NCBI GenBank assembly: GCA_963070105.1
Contig: OY718807.1
Coordinates: 4,065,001 to 4,129,000, forward strand
DNA: 64,000 nt
Direction: 5' to 3'
From: Litomosoides sigmodontis
Taxonomy: Eukaryota > Nematoda > Chromadorea > Rhabditida > Onchocercidae
Position 1 is the first letter of the stretch; every line of letters begins with the position of its first letter. Shown here one piece after another: positions 1-11,907 of the stretch. The position numbers and the translations under genes were made by a program. The notes beneath the pieces were generated by a model. That model saw nothing but the letters and a program-made list of their open reading frames with translations, ran no database searches and was not told where the DNA came from.

Positions 1-85
1 AAGTACCACATTTTTATTAGTATTGGATATTTGAAAAGTTTGTGTGATCATTGTTTTTAGTTACCATTTGCCTATTTTACTTTAG

Positions 86-593
86 GTTTTGAAAGAATCA
101 GCAAAAAAATTCAAACGAAATTTATGGGGCTGGGTGTGGACGGAAGCAGGTAAACAAGCTGAGCTGGAGAAAGCATTTGGCATGGGTGGTTTCGGTTATC
201 CAGCTTTGGCAGCGCTGAGCTATCGTAAAATGAAGTTTTCGATGTTAAAAGTTTGTCGTTGTTCTTCTAGAACGATAATTTACCGCAAATCAGTTGTAAT
301 TTTGAGAAAACTACTTATTCGGAGGATCATGGGGAGTCGTGTGCAGAGCGAATTAAAACTGATGAATTCCGAAGTTTCAGGGTTCATTTGGTGTCTCCGG
401 AATCCAAGAATTCTTGAGGGATCTTTCTTACGGTAAAGGTCAAACGGCACCGATGAAAGGTGCAGAATTTCCGGAGATTTTGAGTGTAGAGCCGTGGGAT
501 GGTAAGGATGGTGAGATGCCCGTCGAGGAAGACATCGATGTTTCAGATATTGATCTGGATGAAGAAGAGAAGCCGAATAAAACTGAATTGTAA
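86..593 (+). CDS. PDIA6: Protein disulfide isomerase P5 (PDIA6), C-terminal exons, partial
   Basis: The two visible exons are 86-250 and 381-593. The 3' acceptor of a preceding intron (TTTACTTTAG) sits at 85, so the thioredoxin domains lie outside the window. The 125 visible residues contain the P5-family signatures [23 protein letters not shown] and [17 protein letters not shown]. They end in an acidic tail and the tetrapeptide KTEL, a KDEL-type ER-retention signal. P5 proteins catalyse disulfide exchange and isomerisation on clients in the ER lumen. The intron 251-380 is needed: reading through it gives a frame that departs from the family after MLK, while splicing restores [22 protein letters not shown]-like signals occur near 890 and 955. 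Family assignment is secure; the visible part has no CxxC site because it is the C-terminal region only. Confidence 0.9.
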
Positions 594-2093
594 TTTATGA
601 TTTACACCTAAAACCTCTCCCTAAATTGCAGTCGTTTTTTGTAGTGATTTATTAAGACGGTGACTAACTTTACAGTTCACTATCTTTTAATTCTTGAGCG
701 TTTTTTTTTCTTTCAGTGGCATATCTCACATTTATGCATTATGAAATTCCATCTCAGATAGATATTTCGTCCTTTTTAAGAAATAGGTCCTATTGCTACA
801 TCACAACTGAAACCTTGATAATTTTAGCGCACAATATCGTTTCTTTTTTATGAACGCAAGCGCCACGATGCATGTCACTTTACTGACTCTAATAAACAAA
901 ATATACTTGAGCATAGTTCTAGTTTCGTGAATTCTACATCAATATTTCGGATGTATAAATAAAATTGTTCTGACGGATAGACCTAAGCGATAGGCCGTTG
1001 TTACTTTATTTATTGTTTCCTATATATGCATCATTTTCTGCAGTTATTCAAACAAAGTGTTTTGTTATTTTTGTTGTTTCAACACTGCATATTGAGTATT
1101 CATTCATTTACAACAAGTTAGATTATCGACGCGCCAAGAAATGCAAAAGTACGAATAACCGTTGTCGAACGCCAACTTGGTGGATCGTAAAACATAATGC
1201 AGACAACAAGTATTTCTTGGTATTGCAAAACAGTCGAATCCATAAAATATGGGTTTGCATTAAGCAAGACCGTCACATGAACAACGCTCGACTTACTCGG
1301 TATTATTGATTTTTTAAATTATTCAGATATTGAAAAATCTCAATGCTGTAAAAACGTGTAGGGGCAAACATACTGCCATTACTCTCCAAACATAAACACG
1401 CCACCTAATTACTATCAAGAATGCAGACGAATATCATTTTTGCTCTAGATCGTTCAATCTCGCCAAATCCATAGTATTTAGCTCGTAACCAAACAGCAGA
1501 AAGAGGAATAGTAATATTTTTGGTCATTAAAGCATGCTGAGAGAACGAGGCGAGGAGAATCCCATCCAAAACGTAATCGTTGGAAAGCAAGAAACACTAA
1601 GTGTCCTAATTTGGGTCTGGTCTGCGTATCAAAAAAAATACAAAAGGTAGCTCTTAAAGCGTGTCACAAAATCATAAAAATAAAGCAACTTTTAGGAATC
1701 TCCATACATGTTTTTCCAAAAATTAATAAAACAGAGTTAAATAAAACAGTACATTTGAAGTACAAGAGGTGTTGTGTAAGAACTGAAACATTCCTTCAAA
1801 AAAAAGATGGATTTAACGTGGTTCAAAATGAATTACAGCAAAGAAGATACAACGGAGTCAGTTCAATGTATACAACCTACAAAGTGTGAAAAGCTTGCAA
1901 AGATAGAAACACACAAATTACGAGAAAATTACCGCTTATTCTATAGTTAGCAATTTAGAGTCGATCATATATCATAATAACAGTCAGGGCGTCTCAAAGT
2001 TTCATATTTCGATTCTCTCAAGTTTGAGACACTTGTCGCAAAATTCGCTTTTCCTTTTTTATACCTGATGAAAAGTAACGGAATAAGCACACA
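594..2093. other. Intergenic/3' UTR region, no gene seen
   Basis: Convergent 3' ends of the PDIA6 gene (+) and the transposase-derived gene (-). AATAAA-type poly(A) signals lie near 890 and 955. The open frames here (998-1309, 1611-1889) show no recognisable protein and no splice-linked partner. Confidence 0.5.
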
Positions 2094-4367
2094 CTACGGA
2101 ACATGCAACAATGGCGCCCATAAAATGATGCCTGCAAATTCATCTCCGTTTTGAAACGTTCTGCGAAACAGGAATTCTCTGATATAACCTTCAAAATGTG
2201 CCCTACAAGTTCCATTCATTGCAAGAAACTTTGCTTTCGCTTCGTTACAAATATTCTGAAGTAAGACGTTATTAACACTAAGTTTTTGCCCATTGACTGA
2301 TTCAAATCTTTCCATGTAGGTTTCAGTAACAAAAATAGGATAATCCAACTGATTCAGCCCGTCGATATATGTTCCTTCATCAGAAATTAATATTGTATCA
2401 GGTAAAATCCACTGTGACACTTTCTCTTTTAAGCGTTCTGTCGTATAATCTTCAATTGCAATAATTATACAGTTTTCTGTTTCTCGTTCCACCATACCAA
2501 TCAAATACGGATGTTGCTCACCAATTCTTGTTTTGTACAAAATCAATCGCCCAATTTCCACCACAATACCTAACATAATTCATACAACATGAAAATACAC
2601 ACATATTCCAGATGCTATCTCTACATATTATGAATGGAAATTTATCCACTTTAATTAATGAAAAGCTAACTAATATTAAAGTGACAAAATAAAAATTACA
2701 ACTACAGTGTTTGAAGGGAATTCTACAGTTTAATCCTACACTGCTGCCCAAGAGAAAATATGTAGAGGAAATATATCCTAAGCATTTAAGATTCCCTTTG
2801 AGTACGAGCTATAATACTGACTAATAAAAAAGCGCACTTAATATACTTTGAAAATTAAGCAAAATAATACTTCAATAGATTTACCTGGACCACCAATTGG
2901 TGTCTGACTTGCTTCAACAAAACCGGAAGCGATTTGTCGCATATAATCTGCCCAAGCAACAGACATTTCACTGCTGAAATGAGTGTGCAGACGAATTTCA
3001 TGCAATTTATAGTTTTGCGCCCATAAATACATAAATTCAATAATATCAGCTATTGATAAATGATGTCCGTGGAATATGCTTCCATGACGGATGGATAATG
3101 ATGAACAATAATTTCTTTTCCTGCCATTTCTTCGTTCTTGCTTTGTAACCACATGCATACATCGCCACTGTAACTTGATAAAAATTAAGATATCATATTA
3201 TGAAGGATGTAAAAAATAACACCACAATACTGATTTTACACCAATACTAGTATTAAAATATGCAAAATATTATACGGATATGGGAATGTAATCATAAGAT
3301 TTAACTATTTTTAAACATGGAATGTCTAAGAAAAAGAAGGTATAAAACTTTAAAAACTCTCGTTACTTCATACTTCGTAAAAAAAAAATTCCGAAACAAA
3401 TATGATAAAATTTAGAAGCTAGCCAGTAGGAATTTCAAAGTAATATTGTACCCTGCTCTCCTATTAAATATATCTGCAAAATTAAATCACCTCTTTTGTT
3501 ACTTGCTACCTCCCTATCAAACTCATGTCTTTAAGCAAGGTTCTGTACAATTTTGTCTGTAATAATTTCGCACAATTTCAAGGTTATCAACAAATATAGG
3601 TTCGTTCTAGACTCCGGTAACAAACGACTTGAGTAACAAAGTGACTGATGGCAACTTTTAAAACCTGAGTGCTTACATAACCATACGCGAAGCCCTCGAT
3701 AACATACTCCAAATGCAAAAAGACTGATGGAATTCTGATACATTTACTAAAGAGACTTCCAGAAGAATCCAAAATTAAGAACCATTTTAAGGATGAGAAT
3801 ATTGCATGTTTTATAAAAATTTATGCTGTTTATGGGATTCCACTTTTTGTCCAACCTGTAAACCATCAAGTCCATTTCTGCTCCATAGAAGCATCATTTG
3901 CCCACAACGCTTACAGTTCATTGAATTCGAAATTAAGCCATATCGTGCAGCAAATTCAACGGCTACTTCGTTCGGTGAGATCAACTGCAAGAGCTCGTCA
4001 TAGGTCAAGCCATGTAGCTTCGATAATCTTTCATTCCATGAAATAACTTCCTCAGGTCTCACAATATAAAATCGCGACGATACCTTTCCACCTAAAATTC
4101 TTAATTTGTATCCTCACACATACAAAAGTTGATCAAACCTTAAAAAGTTAAGTGATTAAAAATTTTTTTTGAATAATAAGAAAGAAGAAAACACCGCCAC
4201 TGATGCATTTTGGTGTTTAGAGTTTTCACTCACGTCTGCACTTGCTCATTTTCGAGCAATTTACCATTTGAAAATACATGAAAAACAAAAAATTAGGTGA
4301 AAATGCGATAGCCAGGAAAATTACTGTTATATTACGAAATACCTTCAGCAACACTTGTATCAACCAT
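2094..4367 (-). CDS. ISXO2-like transposase-derived protein, probably domesticated
   Basis: Four exons join in phase to a closed frame of 339 aa: 4367-4343, 4091-3856, 3167-2885 and 2569-2094, all with GT..AG introns. The N-terminal third carries a zinc-ribbon-like pattern (NCKRCG, then WRC and NYC about 20 and 37 residues on) and an SIRHGSIFHG block. The second half matches the ISXO2/IS1595-type DDE domain in order: a GGPG turn followed by VVEIG, then LIGMVERET, LPDTILISDEGTY and YIREFLFRR. In active relatives the GGPG turn leads into VEIDE; here the acidic pair reads GR, so the first catalytic aspartate appears lost. The second (ISDEGTY) is kept. Four introns-plus-exons, an intact frame and a missing catalytic residue point to a host gene rather than a live element. 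I saw no terminal inverted repeats or target-site duplication. The tiny first exon and the last 10 residues are the least certain parts. Confidence 0.72.
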
Positions 4368-5298
4368 ATTTCACTACAATTATATTGCAGTGAGAGGAGA
4401 ATCTAGAATCCACGATCAGTATACAGAAAAACCCTCAGGTATTTACCATACACTAAAAAAATCCTGGTTAACAGATTTGAAAATCATTAAAGCACAGCGC
4501 TGCAGAAGAGCAAAATGCAAGGCCTATTTGCTCTCGCAACTTTGCATGACTATAACGCTCTAAGAAACACCATGAATAACGGCCTATTGGTACTTTGCAA
4601 ATGTGTGATTTCCGAATGACTTTTTTACAATTCAAAAATTTCATCTCATCTAGGCATTGATACCACCACTATTTTTCCCTCATTGTAGACAGTTATCAAG
4701 TATTCCATGCGATACTTTGACTTTGAGCCAACCAGCAGCAGAAAGAAGTGTACGAAGGTAACCGATATCACCCAACTCAGTATCGCTTGAGTCACAATGA
4801 GCACAAAATTAAAATCTAAGTACCCACTTTAGAGGACAGTATTTCAGATGTTTAGTGCAAATTTTGCTTTAAATTTACATAGTTTTATCAATAACATTTA
4901 AAAAGCAGATTTTTCGAGTATTAGAGCACATATGAAAGAAAGGTTAATCTCACGTCTCACGTGAACCACCCCAAACAGAAATCATAATAAAAATCCTGCT
5001 GGAATTATCGATTTCCAGAATTGTTTTTCCTACAAGTATCATATGTTATAGCAAAATGCGGCTCGGCCATGAGGTGCTTTTACTTAGCAGTGGTGGAGGC
5101 TCCGTTCGCTTCAGGCGGTTTTTGTTTGCTTTAATTGAAGATGGGGATTTTAGAAAGTAGAGTAGTTCAGCGGAGCATAAGGAATGGAAGTGATGGATGT
5201 AGATAATTTATGTGAGTTTTGCTTTTAGATAATCTTTTCGAAACTGTTGCGATAATATACCATTTCGAGCAAGGAACTTATTATAACGAGAGGTCAAG
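4368..5298. other. Divergent intergenic region
   Basis: This 931-bp stretch separates the starts of the minus-strand transposase-derived gene and the plus-strand TXNL4A gene and must hold both promoters. No coding exon or repeat stands out. Confidence 0.45.
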
Positions 5299-6229
5299 AT
5301 GTCGTATATGCTACCTCATTTGAGTAATGGGTGGCAAGTGGATCAGGCAATACTGGCTGAAGAGGACCGAGTTGTACTTATACGATTCGGTCATGACTGG
5401 GATCCAAGTTGTATGCGAATGGATGAGGTCAATCTGTACTATTCTGCATGCTTTTTATTGTATTTTAAGCCCTACGGCACATTAATTACACCCCTCAACA
5501 CTTTTTGTGGAAGTATTAACGGTAACATATGGATCTCTGACACTGACTTTAATTCATTTATATCTTGGAGACATGCGTCACTTCATACGAAGTCCATAAT
5601 GCTGTGGTAAATTTATTTGTGGCAATATTTCAATTATTCCTTTAGTTTTAAAGAAATTCAATTTTTGTAGGAATTGTTTATCGATTTTTTACAGACTTTA
5701 TACAAAATTGCCAATAAGGTGAAAAATTTTGCCGTAATATATTTGGTAGATACGACGGAGGTTCCCGATTTTAATAAAATGTATGAATTATACGACCCGT
5801 GCACTGTGATGTTCTTTTTTCGCAACAAACACATTATGGTTGATTTAGGTCAGTTTAGTTTTTCACATATACTTGAGCCAAAAATAATAAATTGTCTTCG
5901 CTTGCAGACCGATTATTGATTCTAGCACTATGCAAAATTTTTTTATATGTTTAGAAAATTAACTGTTGGTCGAACCGTTAGGAGCGCAACCCATGTCATG
6001 GGATTTATCTACATATGTGGGAATTCCCTTGCTAAACTAAATTTTTAATAATTCTTTGTTTTGGCGAACAATTATTGCTTTAGGTACTGGTAATAACAAC
6101 AAAATCAACTGGCCTATCACCGATGGACAAGAATTGATTGACATCTTAGAAACTGTGTACAGAGGCGCTCGTAAAGGCCGTGGTCTGGTCGTGTCACCAA
6201 AAGATTATTCAACTAAATATAAATATTGA
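5299..6229 (+). CDS. TXNL4A: U5 snRNP 15-kDa protein, thioredoxin-like 4A (Dim1)
   Basis: Exons 5299-5427, 5695-5848 and 6084-6229 give a 142-aa protein, exactly the usual Dim1 length. The start MSYMLPHL, the core VIYLV/LIRFGHDWDPSCM, EVPDFNKMYELYDP and the end GRGLVVSPKDYSTKY are nearly invariant across eukaryotes. Dim1 has a thioredoxin fold without the redox CxxC and is part of the U5 and U4/U6.U5 tri-snRNP, where it is needed for spliceosome activation. The exon 2 acceptor is taken at TTTTTTACAG/5695, not at the upstream TTTTTGTAG, because only the former gives the family sequence MDETLYKIANKV. The first donor is GTCAAT, which is weak but fixed by the homology. MED21 starts 486 bp downstream on the same strand. 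Confidence 0.95.
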
Positions 6230-6316
6230 CTAATTCTAAAATGTTTTTTAATATTTTTTTGTTGCATTTTACTTTACATAAGTTTGTGACACATTTTCTT
6301 ATTAAGATATTACTCT

Positions 6317-6393
6317 GTTTTGATGTGCTATGGAATTTAGTATTTTGATGTGCTATGGAATTTATTATTTTGATGTGCTATGGAATTTAGTAT
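6317..6393 (+). repeat. 25-bp tandem repeat, three copies
   Basis: Three near-identical copies with a core of TTTTGATGTGCTATGGAATT and period 25 bp lie just after the TXNL4A stop, probably in its 3' UTR or the short spacer to MED21. Confidence 0.9.
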
Positions 6394-6690
6394 CGGAAAG
6401 CAGTGTTATTGCAGCATTTACGGATTAAATTCATGGTTTAAAAGTGATGCGTTTTTAGTTTTTATGTGCATACATACGCGCTTTACGATACTTTGTAATT
6501 GCTGCGTACTCCACATTGTAGAAACATTATTGATAATGGAGATGATATATAGTTAAAGAAGAAAATATAAGCAATAAATCAAGCCATGTCCGCCTTTAGT
6601 TTTTAACTAGTATTTAAAAACATACTTGCATCTGTTCGCTTGCAGTTTTATCACTTTAGTTAAAATTGTAGATGACTAAAAATAAAGTGA

Positions 6691-6697
6691 TTTTTAG
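6691..6697 (+). promoter_or_regulatory. Possible spliced-leader trans-splice acceptor for MED21
   Basis: TTTTTAG ends 17 bp before the MED21 ATG with no coding exon upstream. This is the arrangement of nematode trans-splice acceptors. Given the short spacer after TXNL4A, the two genes could form an operon. Inferred from position only. Confidence 0.35.
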
Positions 6698-6714
6698 AAA
6701 TTAAAAGTCAGGCA

Positions 6715-7505
6715 ATGGCAGACCGCTTAACACAACTGCAAGATTTGGTTAACGAAATGGCCAATTTGATGTGCAACTCAATTGGAGTTTTACGACTCAC
6801 AGCGCCATCATGTGATTTTAATGGGACGTCAAAAGTATATTCCATTAAATTTGATAGTAATAGTCGTATAAGTTATAAGTAGTATCGTCCCACATGGTAT
6901 TGTTATGAATTACTGCCGCTAGCAAATATGCTTGAATATTTTTATTTTAACAGTTCATTTCATTTTATTGGACTTCGAACAATAATTTTTCACTTTTTAA
7001 ACATACTTTACTGAGATGCTGTGTTTAGGCATTAGAGGAGGAAGAGAACTGCAGTCTTTTCGCTGCAACAATTGCCCATACAGCTAAAGATATCGAGATC
7101 TTGATTGATTCTTTGCCAATAGATGAACCAGCAGCAAGTAATTCAGAAATTGATTCGTCTTTATTGAGCATGGACGAACATAGACATCGAGTAAGTTTTT
7201 CATTCTACGGATATTCGTCTGTTGAAAATTGGCTCAAAAGAAATGTTTATGCCGAGTGTATTTGTACTGAAGGATGAGATCGGTATCTTTACCTAATAAT
7301 TGCTCCTATTTTAAGTGGTTGTGAGTCAAATTTTAGTTTTGTTTGTTTTGTTACTGTCACGAACTTACTGCAGTCATTCAGCCATTTACAGGCAGCTCGT
7401 GAACTTGAACAAGCAGTCATCGATGGCGAAGAACTGATAAAAAAGATACAAAAGGCACTGGCCGAGATTGCACGAGTGCAGATGCTGTCACGCCCATTTG
7501 TTTGA
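6715..7505 (+). CDS. MED21: Mediator complex subunit 21
   Basis: Three exons, 6715-6834, 7029-7190 and 7392-7505, give a 131-aa protein, close to the usual MED21 size (about 130-145 aa). The N-terminus [18 protein letters not shown] is the hallmark of MED21/Srb7, followed by [20 protein letters not shown] and a C-terminal helix ([18 protein letters not shown]) that in the family pairs with MED7 in a coiled coil in the Mediator middle module. Mediator bridges transcription factors to RNA polymerase II. Both introns are phase 0 with clear GT..AG ends. A short loop between the two halves ([10 protein letters not shown]) is poorly conserved, as is usual. Confidence 0.93.
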
Positions 7506-9877
7506 TATAGCCTTGTACTTGTAGTTCTATCGTTGTTTCTGTAATCATATGTGAACTTTTCTCATATGGACTGAGGGCTCATTTCAATAGTTGTTAGAAG
7601 ACACTGTGGATAAGACTACCTTCGACTACCTTCGTTCAACGTTCGGATTTATTGAAGCGCAATCATATTGTGCTAATTCCGGTCGCCTTATTAAATAATA
7701 GTTTCAACTCCCACCTCTATATTTTCTTCTTCGAAGTTAGTTAAATTCGATTATGCTTTCTTACGGAATCATGGGATATGAAAAAGAAAGCCTTGGAAAT
7801 ATTTTTTAGCTAAGTGTGACAAATCTATCAGTTAGTAACATCAGTTAGCAGTGGAGAGCTTCTAATAATTTGGTAAAGCTTCAGTTGACAAAAACAACAT
7901 CAGGCACATGTGAACCTATAGTTGATTTTTTCTGAATGCAAAATAGTAAAAAGAGCTGTGAATGTTGGATAGCTGAAATGTTTGTTTGATGGAAAAAGAG
8001 TTTGTAATTTAAGATGAACTTGTTGTCCTATCAAATATTTCTTTAAGCGATCAAGATCAACCTTCTTAAATTTGCAAAAAATTCAGTTTTCCTTCTAACA
8101 TGTTTGGAAGAAAGAGATTTGATTTGTTGAGATGAAAAATACAACGTTCAGGTATTTGGTGTTCTGGATTGGATAAACTACAGCAGTAATATTTTGTATA
8201 GTAGCTATACATGTAGTAAGTGAAATTGCAATTTTAAAGCATGCTTTGTAGTGTATAAATTCTTTTCTAATACATGTAGTGGTGGTGCTCATAAATATGT
8301 CATTCTCCTGCACTTTCAAATTAAGAATTTTCCTGCTTTATGAAAGTATAAATATTGACCTAAAGGTGGATAGGTGGAAAGTTAGATTTCTGTTAAAAAT
8401 ATCATGAGCTATTTGCATTCATAGTTGGTCGAGTATCCTCCAAATTTCGGTTTCAAAGTGTCATAATTCTGTATTTCTGATTGATGTGAACATTTTCCTT
8501 CAATTTTTAAGTTATCCAGAGATGCTATAAGTCGACATTCGATTAATCTAGAAGACTGTAGTGAAATAATCATTTCCACTTGTACATATTTGGCATTTAT
8601 TGCAATTCTTAGCTAATAACTGCCAGTGGTATTTTCACTGTACATTTGATCAGTTGAAAGTGTTGTTATTGCTTTGACATTTTAAACATCTCGGTGATAG
8701 ACACTGTTCCACTCGTAGTCATCTGAGGTTAGATGATTTCATCAATGATTTCGTTTGAAGTAGAGAGCATGGCACGTTTTTTTTTCTTTCATTTCATAGC
8801 TTGCAATTTTTCAACAAATCATCACAGAAGTGATTATTTTAAATAAAACATTTGAAATATAGTACTTGCATATTAACAATCTAAAAAAACCCTATCGGAG
8901 CAACTTCCTGAAGAACGGAATTCATTTTTGTTTTAAGAACTCTTAGAATAGAAATATAATAGTTTATGAGTAACAAAAACAAAAATATAAAATGTCGTTA
9001 GGAATTTTTCGATGAGCATTTCTTTAATGAAAACTTTCCTCCGATGTAGCAATGCCAGCCACAATTGGTGGTAATTGGCGATGAAGAATAGTTCCTTCTG
9101 ACTACAATTGGTTCTCACATTTAGAACTACTTTTTCTTGTTTCTTACCTGTCAAACAGGGAATCTTTAGTCTGCCAGATGTTCAACAGCCCATATTAGAT
9201 CGATGAATGAACACTTTAAGGTTTAGGTAGTTTTGCTGCACATTTCCTGCCGGAATGACGTATAAAACAGAGTGTTCAATGGAAAGGTATCATTAAAGAA
9301 TGGGACAGAAATTGAGTGCATAATTATTAAGGGGAAACCTTTTGTCGTAGCTATCTGTCCTGTTTGTCTGAAAATGAACTGTCTCACTGGTCCTTCACAA
9401 TCGATTTAATATTAGTTTGAAATTTACCTAAAAAGGCATTTCTCCGCTAGGATTTTTTTTTGTCCTTCCTTAGTATTCATCACTGATGCATTAGTAGCAA
9501 TCACAAGCGCTATGTATTAGTCAAGGCATCTTTTTTATTTTTGAATGAATTCGGCGATCCTATGTGCCTATGTGCAATATTTAGAAAAGAAAAAATCGAA
9601 TGAATTTTGTGGAAATGGTTAAAATGACTGACTCATCACTTATAATGAATTTCTATAATTATACGACTACTTACTGTTCCATAATTTCCCCTCTGCCCTC
9701 TGGAGTCGCCTATCCTTTTATCCTTCGATATAATTAACCATTTTACCGTGTTTCACTTATAAATTGCTATATTTGCTAACTCAGCGCTTCTAACCACCTT
9801 TAATCTTGCAAATACTTTACCGCATCCTATGAATATGTGGTAAGTGTGAAGTTACTGTAAAACCATATCTACGCAAA

Positions 9878-9962
<85 letters not shown>

Positions 9963-11907
9963 TTCAACAGCCCTACAGAATGGCAATTTTTTAGCCTTAA
10001 TAGTGTAATACACGGACAATTTCAATTTCAGGAAGAGCTGATTTGTCCCGGAATAATTTTCTCCTCCGTAATGATGTCCTTAATATTTTTGACATTGTTT
10101 AATAACGTCGATCAGCTGCAAGCCTTCCCTCAATAAAATAATCTTTCGTCGTAACCATATCGTTTCTTCGCACATCAATCAAGAACATACTGTGACTGAT
10201 CGTTCTATTCAATTTCCGACTACTCGTCTGTTTCAAAGTCAAAGTTGTGTGGGACCTTTTAGGAATATTAAAATTTCATAAAATTTTAATATTATATCTT
10301 CACTTAGCAATATTAGATTCCGAGAAGCATCCTCATGTACATGAAATGTAGGACGGATATTCTATCTGAAACTGCTTTTTGAGCTAATTTAGTGAAAACT
10401 GTTTGCAGTGCTATGCGTGAGGAGAAACCTGAAGGACTTCTCGTAGTTGTCATCAACAGTTTCCAAACGAGTAATGAAAAGTATTTGGCATTCTTTAACC
10501 TTCAAGTAATTAGTGTCACGAAAAAAAGAATGAAATTTATTTGCAAGTGGAAAGTTGGAAGTGTTTGTCTGGCGTGTTCATGGCTTGAAATATCGATGGT
10601 TTAGAAGAATGTGTTGTTGATCCATACACTTCCCACTTTAATTAATTTCATAAAATTCCCTTCCACAACTAATTTTGTGATATTTTTTCAAACGCTTTGG
10701 AGCATTTCATCGAAGCCTATTTGCTTAATTTGAATTTCAATCAAATTCACAACTCAGTTCAGTTTTTTAACTTTAGCTGAATTGTGATTCGTTGCACACA
10801 TCCATTTCAATCGATTACATTTATTTGTGTAAACATTGCAAAAAGAAATTGAAATATGAATTTTTAAGAGAACAACAATATACCTAATGTGTAAATAAAT
10901 CTTGGGAAGAATGAAATAATTCACTTTAATACCGGTTAATTTCCGCCTTAACAATATCGCCACCCATCCATTGCTCTCAAAATTTTACCATTAGGAATTC
11001 ATACAGAGAGATTTATGACATTTTAAATTTTACTGTAAATATGAACAAAAGTCAAATTGACTACGGATTGAAATACTTAAACGGTGAAATATGATGAGCA
11101 CTGCAGGACTGAGAACAAAAGAAAAGAAAATTTGTTGGCTTAGGCCAAGAAATAAATATATATCACTAGCGTTGCATTACAGAACATGCATGCGTGAATG
11201 TCGTACAATAACTAGCCACACTATTTGCAGTAAAATTTGATTTAAACAAGTTCGATATAATTAAAAAATTTCAACGATAGCTTTTATTTCATAAGACATC
11301 TTCCTTTTCAAACTCTCAGAATTATCTCAGTGGCAGGTATCATCTGCTCATTCAATCAATTGATTAAAACACAAATAATATGGCTTCAATATCTTCACAA
11401 GATACTGTAGACTGACAGAGATGAGGTAGAAAATTCAATTTCCGGCTGAAAAAAAGTAGGCCAAAGTTAACACAATTTTTACGCTGAAAACATAAACAGA
11501 TGCGGGATTTTTTGAAATAAGCTGAAACAAAGTAAATCTGCACAAGCTGTGATGCACTGAAGATTACATGTGAATTTTTAGGCGAGAAATATTAAATAAA
11601 TATAAATTTAAATATGTTGCTTATATAAGTGCTCAGAAAAGTGCGGAGATCTACTTGGAAGTCTATTCCTTCGCATTTCTCGATTGTATTTTAGTTCAAA
11701 AAAATTCATTAAAAGGTTTTCAATTTAACTAATCGCAGTAAGACAATGCTTAGAACTCAATTAAACCTCATCTTCTGTACTTCAAAGGAGGTGATTTCGT
11801 GTGGCTTTTGGAGTGATATTTAGTATAAGCTCTGAAATGCGTTTCTCATGCAATTATGCTACATATTGTAAAAACAGTAATCGGTTTTTGGCTGTACAAA
11901 GTAAATT
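7506..11907. other. Gene-poor stretch, no kinase exons found
   Basis: About 4.4 kb between MED21 and the receptor-ectodomain gene. I read both strands for exons, in particular on the minus strand for a transmembrane segment and kinase motifs (HRD, DFG) that would continue the receptor gene, and saw none. The frames at 8095-8319, 8933-9154 and 10754-10963 look random. The only clear element is the AT microsatellite at 9881-9959. Confidence 0.5.
9881..9959. repeat. (AT)n microsatellite
   Basis: About 39 uninterrupted AT units. Confidence 0.98.

Noticed and set aside
7506..11907. Search for transmembrane and Ser/Thr kinase exons continuing the ectodomain gene
   Set aside because: No HRD, DFG or glycine-loop motif found on the minus strand. 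A careful profile search could still overturn this.
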